A stretch of 64,000 bases of DNA from Tetmemena sp. SeJ-2015 (Eukaryota > Ciliophora > Spirotrichea > Sporadotrichida > Oxytrichidae): the NCBI GenBank assembly GCA_027382625.1, contig JAJKFJ010021190.1, forward strand, positions 33,457 through 97,456. The letters run 5' to 3'. The position numbers and the translations under genes are program-made. Every line of letters begins with the position of its first letter. Positions within the stretch are counted from its first letter, which is position 1. The notes beneath the pieces were generated by a model. It did not search any database. It saw only the letters and a program-made list of their open reading frames with translations, and was not told the origin of the DNA. This document shows, one piece after another, positions 1-13,100 of the stretch.

Positions 1-3000
1 CATTTAGAAGTTGTAGTTATCTTCAACATCATTCGGGTCAAATTAAAAGACCCCTTCTTCTATCTATTCACTTGGAAGTAAATCGAACTTTACTATGTCC
101 AATAGCATAATTTATTATTATATAAGATACGCAATAATTTAGCAACTAGAAGAATGCCATTACATTAGAAGGATACGCAAGTGAAAAAAGAGGCACGTTT
201 ACAATAAGCTATAGTGTATTTATCATACCCCAAAGCAATTGCAAAGAAGCAGATCTATGACAAATTGTAATCAAAGGAATCAAAATATTTACAGCAATAT
301 ATTTAGTGCCATGTTTCCCATTATTATTGTATTCGTTGCTCCTGAAACTCCTGATCCTATATTACCTACTGCATCTAGCATAGAGTTAGATAAAAAAATA
401 ACGATTATTTAAATTAAATGACTACTGAGGAGGTATAGTAGCTATTAAATCGCTTTTTTGATTCAAGTAAAGGCATAAATTAATATTTAATGGCCATTTT
501 CTGAGCTGATAAACATAGAGCTCTTTTGAAATCTAAGGACTGCTTTATCTTTGACTTAAGACATTGAAACAGAGGATGGGTTTGGAAAAGAAAGTTTAAA
601 CTAAACTTTTTAAGGCAAGAGCTTTTAAACTGTCCACTCTAGTTCTGTTAGGTAATTGTTTTTTCCATTTTGAAAATATATCTGGATATTTGGTCTAATT
701 AAGGCTGTGTTTAAAGCTTAGCTTTACTGGTAAGGAGAGGAAAATAAAAGAGTGAGGATTCCCTTTGCGTCTATGTTCAGTATTCTAACTGTGAAAGCAT
801 ATTCAAATTAAATCTTTTAAATTACGTAAAAAGCTTTAGCCTCTGAGATATTGATAGCTGCAAATCCAGGCGCAATACTATTCTCAAGATTATTCTCATC
901 AAGGGGCTTTTCATTAACTGTCAGCGAAAACTATTTAAAAACTCTACTTCATCATTAAGATTATTTATAAAATTAATTATGAAATAATAGGAGTTAGAAG
1001 CTGGTAAAGGTTTTAATTTAATAAGAATAATTTAAATGTTTTCCTTAATCACTTAGCACAACAGTGAGCTAGTAAACTCCCACATCCGCACTACTTGGAC
1101 TGAATATAAAGTTTCTATCAGTATAAGAAATCTATAATTTTAAAAATGAACATTTAAAAAATAAATGAAGCTTGGTAAAGGAGAGCTTGAGTCTAGGAAA
1201 GCAGCTGAAAACACTTTATTTTTCTCGGCGTCTTGGTACTCTGGCAATCTAAAATAAAATTAAATAATTCATACTTTTTTATCTATAGGCTGAACTGGAT
1301 TCGGCATTTACACTTTAATCTGAGAGTTTCAAGACAAACTATGGAGCAGCATTTATCAAATTGGCATAAGGATCTACTATTTGCACTTGGAACTCAATCT
1401 TTTCTTTTAAATCGCATTGAAATATAAATATGAAGCATATTTAGATAAATCCAAACCTTCGATTTAAGCTACTACTTAAATTATTATAATTTTAATAAAA
1501 ATTGGATAAGTGCTTGCGCAAGTTGTCATAGTGCATGAGATTGTGAAAGTTCTCTCAATAGGATTAAATGAGATGAAATTAGGTAGGTTGCTACCATCAC
1601 TAAGTGTTGAAGTATAAACAAAGGAACTTGCCGGGCAGTCTGATTATTTAAACGAGGAAAATTTAATAATTTTAGCAGCATCTCCAATCTTGTAAACTTA
1701 TAATTTATTCCTCATAATTTAATTTAAAATACTGCTTAAAGACTATTGAATCCATAGTTTTTGCTTTAAAGATTTTGAAAAAATTATTGATAAATGAAAA
1801 CTACATTAGAGATGGCACTGCCTGGATAAGATATTTTGCATATTGAGCCATCGTAGAAGAATATGTAAACATAGTTATAGCTGAACTTAGGAGCTTAATC
1901 ATTGCAGTAAACTCTCCAAGCATACCATTTATTAGAGTAGTAATAAGCTTAGTCTGGCTTTTTGGCGATTAGCTCCATTTTAGGTATATCGAAAGACATG
2001 AATTCATAATGATAAAAGTTATATATTTCTGCTCTTTAGTAAGCGCAAACTAATGGACCACAACCAGGCAATTTAATAATTGACTTACTAATTTTTAGGG
2101 GCTGAAGGTGTAAAGCCTCCAACATTAAATGCCTAAGAGTTCTTCTAGATATCAAATTTGTAGTAAACGCTAGATATAGCTCCTGTCTTTTATGGACTGT
2201 ATAGTTCTTCATTGCCGCAACCTACCGCACTATCAATAAATTTTAATTATAGATTTCAATTATTTCAAACTAGGCAGGTAAGAAATCTGAAAAATAACTT
2301 GTTGGATAGCTCTCCCATTAATTGAAATGATTGCTTTGAATTCGTAAAAGGAATTGCATCCAGTATTCCCATGAAACACTCCCTAAAATTTCAAATTTTA
2401 GAAGGCTTATCCAGGCACGCTGTAATATTTTATAATTAGAACTAGAGTTTAATTTAAGTTGCATTTTTGCTATTTTTCATATAATTTTTCTATACTTTTT
2501 TATTGCCTCAACAGAATTTAATGAGCAATAATTCTTCGAAACTTTTTTAATTTTTTCTAGAAATTCATACAAAAAACTCTCAATATAATTTATGGTTAAT
2601 TTTATGTAGAAAAATATTTAAAAATAATGTCTTGATTTTATAAAATACTAAATAGAAATATTATAAGCTTCTAAACCATTCAAAGATAAATTAAATTAAT
2701 TTTTTACAAGTATAAGAAACCAATTACAAATAGTATTTGATAGAAATAGAAGGAAAAGGAATAAAAAGGAGACAAAGCAGCGTAGTTGTATTTTTTAAAT
2801 TATGTTTATTTCTTTCTTTTGTATTATACTTAACGATAAAATATAAATTAATTAGATATGATATTAAATTATAAAAATATTTCAAAGGAGTCCAACCTAT
2901 AATTAACCAAAAAATAAATCATTTGTAAATCTGTAATAGTATTGCTAACTTAAATATAAATAATTTGTATATATATTTTTTTATAATTAAATTTTAAAAA

Positions 3001-6000
3001 AGATAAAAAATAAGTATATAATTAGAGCATGATGAAATTTAACCTTACCTTATTAAAAAAGAATACTATTTTAAGATCAAAATCTTAAAATTAATCTTAA
3101 GAAAAAGTAGCATGCTTCCAGTATAAAATAAGTTTTAAATAATTTTTTAATCTCAAAAAAACTACTGCACTACATTATATTGATTTTTATAATTATTATT
3201 TATTAAAAAATAATATTGTAAGCTTTTTTTATATCACAAATTAATCTTATCTTTATGTCAAATAGATCAAATATAATTTAATCTTTAATATAGTCGAAAA
3301 TTAAGTGTGAGAATTGGAATTAAATTATAAATGAGAAGTTGTAAAATGTTGGCTGTTAGAATTTGAGCTACGTAGCTCAATATGGGATTTTAATATGAGT
3401 TTGATCTGCTGCCATCACGATGGGAGAGCTCTGCGAAGAGATATTGATGTTGCAAATTCTTAATAAAGAAATGAGTAAATGAAAATTCTAATTTAATGGT
3501 AAATCGAATGGTAATTATTTCAACCCAAAAAAAACTCACACTTCAACTGCTACAAATTTTAATAATTTGATTTTAAATTTAATTCTTTTTCTCAATAAAT
3601 TCCTCAAACTTTTCATTAAGGAAAGCACTTTATGAGATTTTATAGAGAATAGATACTAAAAGTCATGCAATATGCATTATAAGCTGCGTAGTCTAGAAAT
3701 AAAATAAATAAAATTATTAGTATTCGTATCCTACCGCGTCATAAGTGAAAATTTAAAATAATTTGCCTAAAACAAATTATATTGGGGCTTTAATTTAGTT
3801 ACAAAAGTCGGGAGGCTTAAAGTAAAAATACTGGCTCAAATCTATTGTGTTGTCAGTGGAACTTGTGTATAAATATTATTAATAATTATTAAGTATAAAA
3901 ACCACTAAGAAGGAATATGAACAGTGGGGATCTTAGGATATGTGCAATCAAGAAACAATATAAAAATACAAAATAAATCGTTGTTTGTTACCAAAAGATT
4001 TATAGTTTTTAATAAAGCTTTCTGGTCAAGGTATCTTACAAATAATTCAATTTAATTGCTATTTTAGGTTAATCTTATGTAAGCCCATATTTCGAAAGTA
4101 TAGCTGCCTGCATCTTTGGCTGAGTCAGTTTAAATCATGATCTGCATTAAATGTAAATTTAAAAAGCAGTCTCATAAATAGAGTTTTGTTTGTGATTGAG
4201 TCATTGTAGAATGTGACCATACTTGGCTTGTTCACCATAGTAATCTCGACAAGAGATATGCATAAGGTGTCGACAGCTCCTTGAGAGAGGTGGTAGCCAA
4301 ATATTCGCTAGTCTGCTCCCACAGTATAAGCCAGAGCAATTTCTCCTTATACTGATATTAGAGAGACATCCAAAGATTGGCAATTCCAATAATAATTTTC
4401 AGCTATGTTATGATAGTAAAGGTTGAGAGTAAATGGCTTCTCAGATTCAGTTGGAGAGTAGGTCATATCAGCATCTATAGCTATCATTTTAAGCTTATAT
4501 GGTCTAATGTCGAGGTACTTTACTCCATTTGGATAGATCTTATTTTCAAACGGTCTGTAAACTAAAAATGGAGGCAGTGGAGTGCCATCCCATTAACGAA
4601 CCAGATATAAAACTTAACCACAAGATTCATAATTATATATTAAGTATTTAAATTATTAAATCAATCGATTTTTTAGAAAAATTTTCCATTATACCTCAGA
4701 ATTTTTTTCGTGATAGAAGGTTGTCATAACTAAGATAAATAAAGTTCAACTCTGAAAAGTGATATATAAATAAATGATTCGGTATTTTTAATTTAGTATT
4801 ATAAATTAAATGGGACTTGAAGGCTGGAGAGTGGAGGAATTCTTCATGTTTAATTTGCCCATCTTTTTGAAGAAGGTGTCTTATTTTTGCATCTTTTTTC
4901 TTTGCATTAAAATAGCATTGTTGTCCTTCAAGTTTTAGTAGTATGAGGTTGAGTAAATACTCTGATTGTCTCCAGCTTTAGTAAGATTTGTGTCAAAAGT
5001 GTTCAGAAATCAAATAATTTCAGTTCTTTTCCATCTTTCCAGCCAATCTGAGTTTCTATTGAGAGGATTAAATACTTTCATTGTCTAAATTTATGGCTTA
5101 CATTATCTCAAAGGTGCAGGAGTGTTTCTTGAGTTCACTTTATTATTGATTTGCCTCGATGATATTGATAATAGAGCTGTTAAGTGCCACTTTTAAAATA
5201 AATCATAAATTTAATAAAAAACGGAATTAGAATAGATATTCAGTAGAAGGGCTAAGACAGCATCATGTATTTCAATAAAAACCAATTTTCCATTTTCTTT
5301 TAAATTTTTCAGAATAATGAGCAATTTATAATGAAAGACAAAACTTTAAAATCACTAATAAAGCAGCTGAAAAATATTTGAAATTATTTTGAATTATTAT
5401 ATTAATGCAATTTTTAACATTTAAAGCACCAAGCTTATTTATATTATTAATGAATATTTTGTGTGTGAAAATATAATGACTGAAAAAACCTTTTAAGTGC
5501 TATAATAAAAAAGAGGGTTATAAAATTAATTTAATATGCTAAATAATTATGATTGATTTACAATTAAATAATATAAATTAAGATGGATCAGTGAGAGATT
5601 AATCCCAATTCCCGGATCCGCTTATCGAGACGCCCGATAATAAATATTAGCTTATCTTAAATAATTAAAACTAGTTATTATTTTAACTAAATTGATTCGA
5701 TGTTTGAGAGATCTATTAAATATATAAATCTCAAGTTGGTAAACAGGTTAGTTCATTGTGAGCTTGTAATAATTGGTTTGAGTGTTGCAGTTGTTGAGCG
5801 AGAGCTTAAAAAGCGAACCAAAAGTTCGGAATTCATCATATTTAGTAGCCGCTTTTATACCATTAAGAGTAAATGGAAGCGAAGGGTTGGTTGTTATTGT
5901 TATTGTGGACACTGATTCAGTAATTGCCTCGCTAATCAAAGTTCTAGCTACATCATTCTAAAATGAACTCCAACTCAATGAAGAGCAAGAGTAAATAAAT

Positions 6001-8856
6001 TTAAAATCATTATCGGGTTTAAAAAGAGCCTAGAATACAGTTTTTGCAAGGAGCAAGTTCAAATTTGTTTATCACAGCCACTTTCTTTTTGATAGTCTGT
6101 CCAGTATATTTCTAATAGGCTGTCCCAAACATCATCAGGAAATCATCTATAAAATATTAATGTATTATTTTAATCATCTCCTATTTGAAATAGCTAAACA
6201 ATATGTACTATATATCTGCATTCAAGTGACATTTTTAAGTTTAGAAGGAGAGAATACTGTTAGTGGGATTGCTAATTTTCTTTAACTGGAATTCACTGGC
6301 TGACGAACCATCGGAAGTCAAAAGCACAGACACTAAACTATTATTTAATTGCAAATGAGAATAACTATATTTAATGTGCGTTTATGAATATTTCAGCTGA
6401 CCATTCTCCATAATCATTGAAATTAATCAGAATAAATAAATGATTATTGTTAGAGTACATGAGTCCTTATATGTAGTATTTGTTGTCGACACTCACTCTT
6501 TTAGTTCGCATGCACTGAAATCATCAATTTATAACTATTATACATTATAATATAGAGCATAATATTTATTTTTAGACTAAAATGAAATTTTATAATTCAA
6601 GTAAAGTTTTCTTTTTAAAACTGAGAAAGCATTTTATGAATATAATTTGAGATTTTAAAGAATTGATTTGTAAATTAAGTGAATTAATTTTTAAATTTAA
6701 TTCGTAAAAATAGAAAGTAGTGGAGATTATTTCTTGAAACATGGAGATTTATATTTTTATTGTTTCAGATTTGGCTTATAGTAAGTAAATTTTTTGCTAT
6801 CTTAAAGTATTGAAAAATTTTGTAATTTTGTTGCAGGTTATCAATTTGGTTTGTAAAGCATTGTAAAAAAGTAGATACCTAAATAAAGAAGTAAGTTTTT
6901 TACAAATAGAAAATTAAGAGATTTAGAAAAATAATTAACATTGATAATTTCTTAAAAAGAAAGGTATCTTTATTGAAGTTAATTATGCTCTGTTTTTATT
7001 ATTGTATAACACTTAACATTTCTAAACTTGCAAACATTACTTTTATGAATAAATTATAAGAATATATAGTTCTTTGAGCGACGTCGAACCAGAACAGATT
7101 GCAAGCGATTTTTAATTTTAGCTAAAATATGTACAAATTAATTATTAAAGACAATTCTTTATTAAATTCTACAATATATTTGAAATGCCTTATTGTTAAC
7201 TGTGAGAGTGTAAGTTCCTCTGTAAATCAGATTGCTGCCAGCTGTAAAAAATATGAGAGGAACTGTCGATCCCCAGGTATTGAGAGGGCTAGAAGGTGCC
7301 AAGCAACCTCTCAAATAATCAAATTTGATTGGTATCTACTTTATTATAAGGCTATGATGTAGAATCTGTGTTTGAGGAAATTGCAGATATTGTGTAGTAA
7401 ACTTATTTATAGTTTTCACTGAACTTTTTATTTTATAAATATTAATCTTATTCATAAATAAAATGAATGATTAGAATTATTAGTAATTTATAAGTATTAT
7501 TTAATTATTTATTCAATTATTTGATTTATGGCTCTTCATGGATATCAGGGCCCTGCACCACTCCAGAGAAGGTTGCTGTGCTTAGAGTAAGCATGTCCAA
7601 CTACCAAATCATAGCTCTCTTGTAAATCTAGAATATAATTTTTTAGTATAAATAATGGTGCTTTTTGTTTAAAATTAATAGTGTTTATCCCATGCCTATG
7701 AGCTATCCTGCAATAAAGATCTTGTTGGGAAATCCCCACACTTGCCTAACTACAACATTATCCATTCTTTTTCCGTTTCCAATAAAATTCAATTTTTAGT
7801 CTTTATACTTTGCTTTTTAAATAAAATTTTCCATAGTTATAAGTTTCCGTTGTGTTATCCACATTAAAAACAATGAACTTATTATCAAAATTAACTAATT
7901 TACTCTATCAGTAGATTTTTTATATTCTGAAAGTATATTATTTAATTTTTTTTTAAATTTTAAATTTATGTACCATAAATTGAATAGTGAGTTAGCTATT
8001 TGATAGATAGTTGAGAACTAGATAGTATTTAGAAATGAAAATATAAATTGAGATAGCTGGGATTGTTTGTCTCAAAAATTGAAATTTACAAATTGGAGAT
8101 GGTGTTTCCAGGTTAAGGTACAATATTTATGACATCCAACACTTAATAATTTAATAGTCTAAATTTTTCACTTAGCCATATTCTTAGGAAAAGATAAGCA
8201 GATAAGTGGGGTTGCTAAGGATGGCAGCAATTCTGTTGTACGGAGCTGTAGTTGTACTAGTCATAGCGCAGTCTTGGAAGTATAGTATCTCTCCAATCAC
8301 TTAAATAAATTTTCTTAAGTTCCATCGGAATAAGCGTTTAGCTCAATATTAATATTGTAATTTAACAATTAAACATTAATTTATATCAATATAAATTTAT
8401 AAATATTATTGATAGTAAGAAGAATAATTGCTACTTATTAGCTTTTGAATATTTTAGTGAGTGGATAATAATTTAATGAAGTATCGATTTTAAGCAGCAA
8501 TTTAAAAAGAATATTATTTATTAAGCCAAAGGAAATTGTTATCGTGAGACTTCATTCCAAGAAAAGCAGAACCAGGAACTGACAAGATATCTTTATCATC
8601 GGAGCCACCTCCAATCAAAAGCCTTTCCATATCATAGGATGCTTCAAAGCATGTAGCAATTGTGGTTCCAGTGGTCCCTCCAATCACATTTGGATAAACC
8701 GCTTACTCGCAAGCTACTCCAGAAGGTACTGCTGAAGATGTTTACAGGAAAACTCATTCTCAAATCAATCTTAAATAAAATAAAACTCCTCTAAAAAAAG
8801 TTAGATCAAATTAGGTTTCCTGAAGTTTGAGGCTTACAGCATATAAAGAATTGCCT
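1..8856 (-). CDS. Gene A: large secreted/membrane protein, cadherin-like family (3' end outside window)
   Basis: Read on the minus strand with TAA/TAG as Gln, this region gives long stretches of secreted-type protein broken by AT-rich spacers. Near 8.86 kb is a hydrophobic leader (RQFFICFFLQ) joined across an intron to SSAVPSGVACEQ, then Gly-rich beta-type sequence (IGGGSDDKD, LSVPGSAFLGM) and, near 8.2 kb, QDCAMTSTTTAP. Near 4.4 kb is a beta-rich stretch (YRPFENKIYP, NLYYHNIAENYYW, VTFYNDSI). Near 1.3 kb is a cadherin-like segment (FQVQIVDPYANLINAAPQF). The open frame runs off base 1 at FQFDPNDVEDNYNF, so the multi-TM C-terminus seen in paralog B lies outside the window. The whole region is collinear with gene B. 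Family function is unknown; a ciliate surface or adhesion protein is an inference. The codon matching B's start Met reads AGG (8854-8856). Exon and IES joins were not all resolved. Confidence 0.7.
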
Positions 8857-10194
8857 AAACGTGTCCTTAATTGTTAGAGCGAGTTTTACTCTTTATTTTT
8901 GGAGTTTTGACAGTGTTTATCATTTTAAAATATATAAAGGTTTAAACCATTATTCCCTTCATTATCATAAATTACAAAATGACTATTTAACCTTTTAATA
9001 AACTTAAAAAGCCTAATATATTGGTTTTATCTATCTTTACTAATCAATTCCCTTAACTAATACTCTCTAATAAATTTTCAGTAGAATTTTGAAAGTTAAG
9101 ATGATTAGGAATTTTAAGATTTTTTAGTTTCCCCTAAAAAGTTTCTGAACTAAATTTAATAAGAATCTGATGTATCTCATTTATTTCAATTTATATCTTT
9201 TTTCTTTTTCATGATGTATTAAACTGAGATAATAATAAAATAAATGTGTCTTCAAAAAAATGTTTAAAGCATAATTAACCAAAGATTACCGAAGTTATTT
9301 TTAAATTTCAATGATATTTTTTAATTAAATTTCTAACTACTCTATATATCGAGATTAAATATTAAATTTTAAATAAATATAAATCATTTAGAGTAAACAG
9401 CTTTATTTTTAATGTTTGTTTTAATGATTTTGCAAAATAAGAGTGTTATATTAGTGTAATTCAAATAAATAAAAGAATAAAGCTATGTTCAAATAAAATT
9501 GAGTTCAATCTTTAAAATAAGAATGTATTTGTTAAAAATAATCTTTTGGTTGTTGACATTTGATCTTAACTATTCTGCAGTTTAATCAAATAAATGCTCT
9601 TTGGAGTTGCTATCATTTATCACATTTACTATTTAAAATAGGAAAACATATGAACTGATGATAGTTTAAGTCTAAACTCTCAAAGCTAGGATATTTTATA
9701 CCTGCGTTTTAATTAAGCTAATCAACTTTTAGGCCAAATTAGTTAGTGGTAAAACTATCCAAAGGAAATCTCTAATCTAATATTTCCTTTTAAAATAATA
9801 AAATGAAGTAATTAAAATTATATATATTTTATAAGCAATATTTATTTAATGAAAAGGTTTTTTTAATTTTTTTCCCTCTAAATTCGTTATGTATCAAGGT
9901 AATCAATATGAAATAATGCTAAAAATATAAAGGAATATTTTAAGCACGTTTTATATTTTCATATGAAATTTTAATTATAAAGTCATTGTTACAAATAATA
10001 ATCTACCAACATATTTTTTTGTTACTCTAATTCAGAAAATATGCTAGGGTTTTAATTAACTTTCAAAATTTCAAAAGGGAATTAAAAAGACAAGGATTAA
10101 GTTTAAAATTTATATTTTTTTAACTTGGTTTAAGTCTTGAAACTCATTTGAAGTTTTATTCTCAAAATAAATCATAAGGATGAATAAATTAAGC
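8857..10194. other. AT-rich spacer between genes A and B
   Basis: About 1.3 kb of very AT-rich DNA lies between the 5' end of gene A and the last in-frame TGA of gene B. No recognisable gene, repeat or motif was seen. In this germline context it is expected to hold the 5' flank of A, the 3' flank of B and DNA eliminated between the two nanochromosomes; the division between these cannot be placed by eye. Confidence 0.5.
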
Positions 10195-13100
10195 TCAAAA
10201 GCTCAATTACAATTAAAAATAATAAGGAATTTTATAATAATTTTAAAATTAGGTTAAAAAAGAATCTCTATTCCTCCATAATCGTAAAACAATAGATTTG
10301 TTTTTATTTAAATAAATTTCCTTTTCATTTATCTAATAACTGTTTTCGAAATGTTCAATAGCTTAAAGTTCGTCAACTGTTTTTACTTTTTGCTTTTGTC
10401 CTGCTTTTATTTAAAGCCTAGCTGGATCAGCATGGATAAATAATCTAGGTGGGTGTTTTTAACCCTAGAGAGAGTTTTCTTCTCCACCACTGATAATAGC
10501 GTTTGTGGTATTAAACTCAAACTTTGAAAAATTAGTCATATCAAGGAGTCCATTGCTTTTAAATGAAAATATAATTGACACTAGATTCTGAGTACTCTCT
10601 GAGCAAAATTTAAAATGAATAATTATTAGCTTTTACTTTCTTTTGTTGATTTTGATCTTTATCTGATTCTTTTCGTGATCTATGTTCTCTTGACTTTCCA
10701 CAAACATTGAGTTTTCACTCATCTATTATGAATTTTAAAAAATATATTTGTTTCCTATTTAATTATTGGTGCTAGAATTCGAAGCTACTACTTCCTTTAA
10801 GAATTGTATTTCTTGTAGCATTTGTCCTTAATTTATTATAGGAGGTCTTTATTTGTGGAATAGAGAGTTTATTATTATTAAAAAGTTGACGAGGAAGTTT
10901 CCCAATGTGAATAGAATCATGAAGTAGCCTCCCACCTCCTTCATATCAGTGTTGTCCACAAAGTCAGTAAACATAAAAAGTAGATAGCTATTTCCCAAAA
11001 TGCACATTTCATTGAAGATCTCCATTTTGTTTATATGAGGATCTTCAAAGGGCGCTACTCTAATTAAATAAAGGTAAAATCTAAATTATAAAACAGTAAT
11101 CAGGTACATCTAGTTTAAATTAAACAATTGTAAGTTGATGAGCGACTGAATAATGTAAACTTGAATCTGCACTCCGGGATATTCCATTAGAAAAATAGCG
11201 TTCATGCCAAACAAAAGCCTGCGCATAGTAAAATAAGAATGGAAGGCAAGAGCCGAGTTTTTCTCTATTTTCAATTCTGAATATAATGAACCGTACTTGC
11301 TGACTTCACTTGTCTGACTTAGTTCCTCCTTTTTTGTAATCAAAAGCAAGTAGATAGCGAAAGGAGAAAGAATTACAATTGTGCTAAAAATGAAAGAATA
11401 TAAGGCACTACTATCTATAAAAATATGTTTTTACAATTATTTTACCTTAAAAAAAACAATTTTACACTAAAGCTCGAGCCATTAGTTTTAAAGCTAACCT
11501 AAAATTAAATATCAATCGCTTAAAACTAAATTTACTAATTGAATATTGTAGAAGGCTGTTACAGAAAAGTCAAGATATCCTTCTAAAATAAACCTCAAAA
11601 TAAAGTTGAAGTATAGCATCGACGATATTAAATTAATCGACACTTATTTTTAAAAATATTTTGAGCTCAATTATTCCAATTCTATAAGTCTAATTTATCA
11701 AGTAAATCTTTACAATTTATATTTTGGGAAAAAGTAGCTAATATCTTTAGGATTACTTATATTCCAATAAAGATTAAAATGGCTATAGAGTACAAGAACA
11801 TGCTGCCCAAATTTCTAATGGCAGTTTTACCATCGAATCGTAACTAGTTAAGATCTTAATCTAAAATTTAGCATTTAATAATAAAGATTAAAATTAAAAT
11901 TTTTGTCAAGACAAAAGATATCCATCATTTAGAAATTGTAGTTATCTTCAACATCGTCAGGGTCAAATTAAAAGACCCCTTCCTCTATTTCTTCACTTGG
12001 AAGTAAATCGAACTTTACTATGTCCAATAGCATAATTTATTAATCAATTTATGCAATAATTTAGCAATTAGAAAAAGACCATGACATTTGAAGGATACGC
12101 AAGTGAAAAAAGAGGAACGTTTACAATAAGCTATAGAGTATTTATCATACCCCAAAGCAATTACAAAGACGTAGATCTACAATAAATATTAAAAAAGGAG
12201 TCAAAATGTTTACAGTAATATATTCAGTGCCATATTTCCCATTATTATTGAGCTTGTTGCTCCAGAAATTCCAGATTCTATATTATCCAATACCCCAAAC
12301 AACGAGTTAGATGATAAAATCATTATCAATTATCAATTTAATTAAATGACTATTGGGGAGGGATAGTTGCAACTAAATCAGTCTTTTGATTCAAGTAAAG
12401 GCCATTTTCAGAGCTGATAAACATAGAGCTTTTTTGAAATCTAAGGACTGCTTTATCTTTAATTTGAGACATTGACACAGTGGATAGGTATGAAAAAGAA
12501 AGCTTAAACTAAACTTTATAAGGCAAGAGCTTTTAAACTGTCCACTCTAGTTCTGTAAGTTGATTAGTTTTTCCATTTTTAAAATATATCTGGATATTTG
12601 GTCTGATCAAGGCTGCGTTCAAAGCTTAGCTTTGCTAGTAAGGAGAGGAAAATAAAAGAGTGAGGATTCCCTTTGCATCTATGCTCAGTATTCTAACTGT
12701 GAAAGCAGAACAAAATTAAATCATTTTAATTTCGTAAAAAGCTTTAGCCTCTGAGATATTAATAGCTGCAAATCCAGGAGCGATACTATTCTCAAGATTA
12801 TTCTCATCCAGAGGCTTTTCATTAACTGTCAGCGAAAACTATTTAAAAACTCTACTTCATCATTAAGATTATTTATAAAATTAATTATGAAATAATAGGA
12901 GTTAGAAGCTGGTAAAGGTTTTAATTTAATAAGAATAAATTAAAATGTTTTCCTTAATCACTTAGCACAACAGTGAGCTAGTAAACTCCCACATCCGCAC
13001 TACTTGGACTGAATATAAAGTTTCTATCAGTATAAGAAATCTATAATTTAAAAAATGAACATTTAATAAATAAATGAAGCTTGGGAGAGGAGAACTTGAG

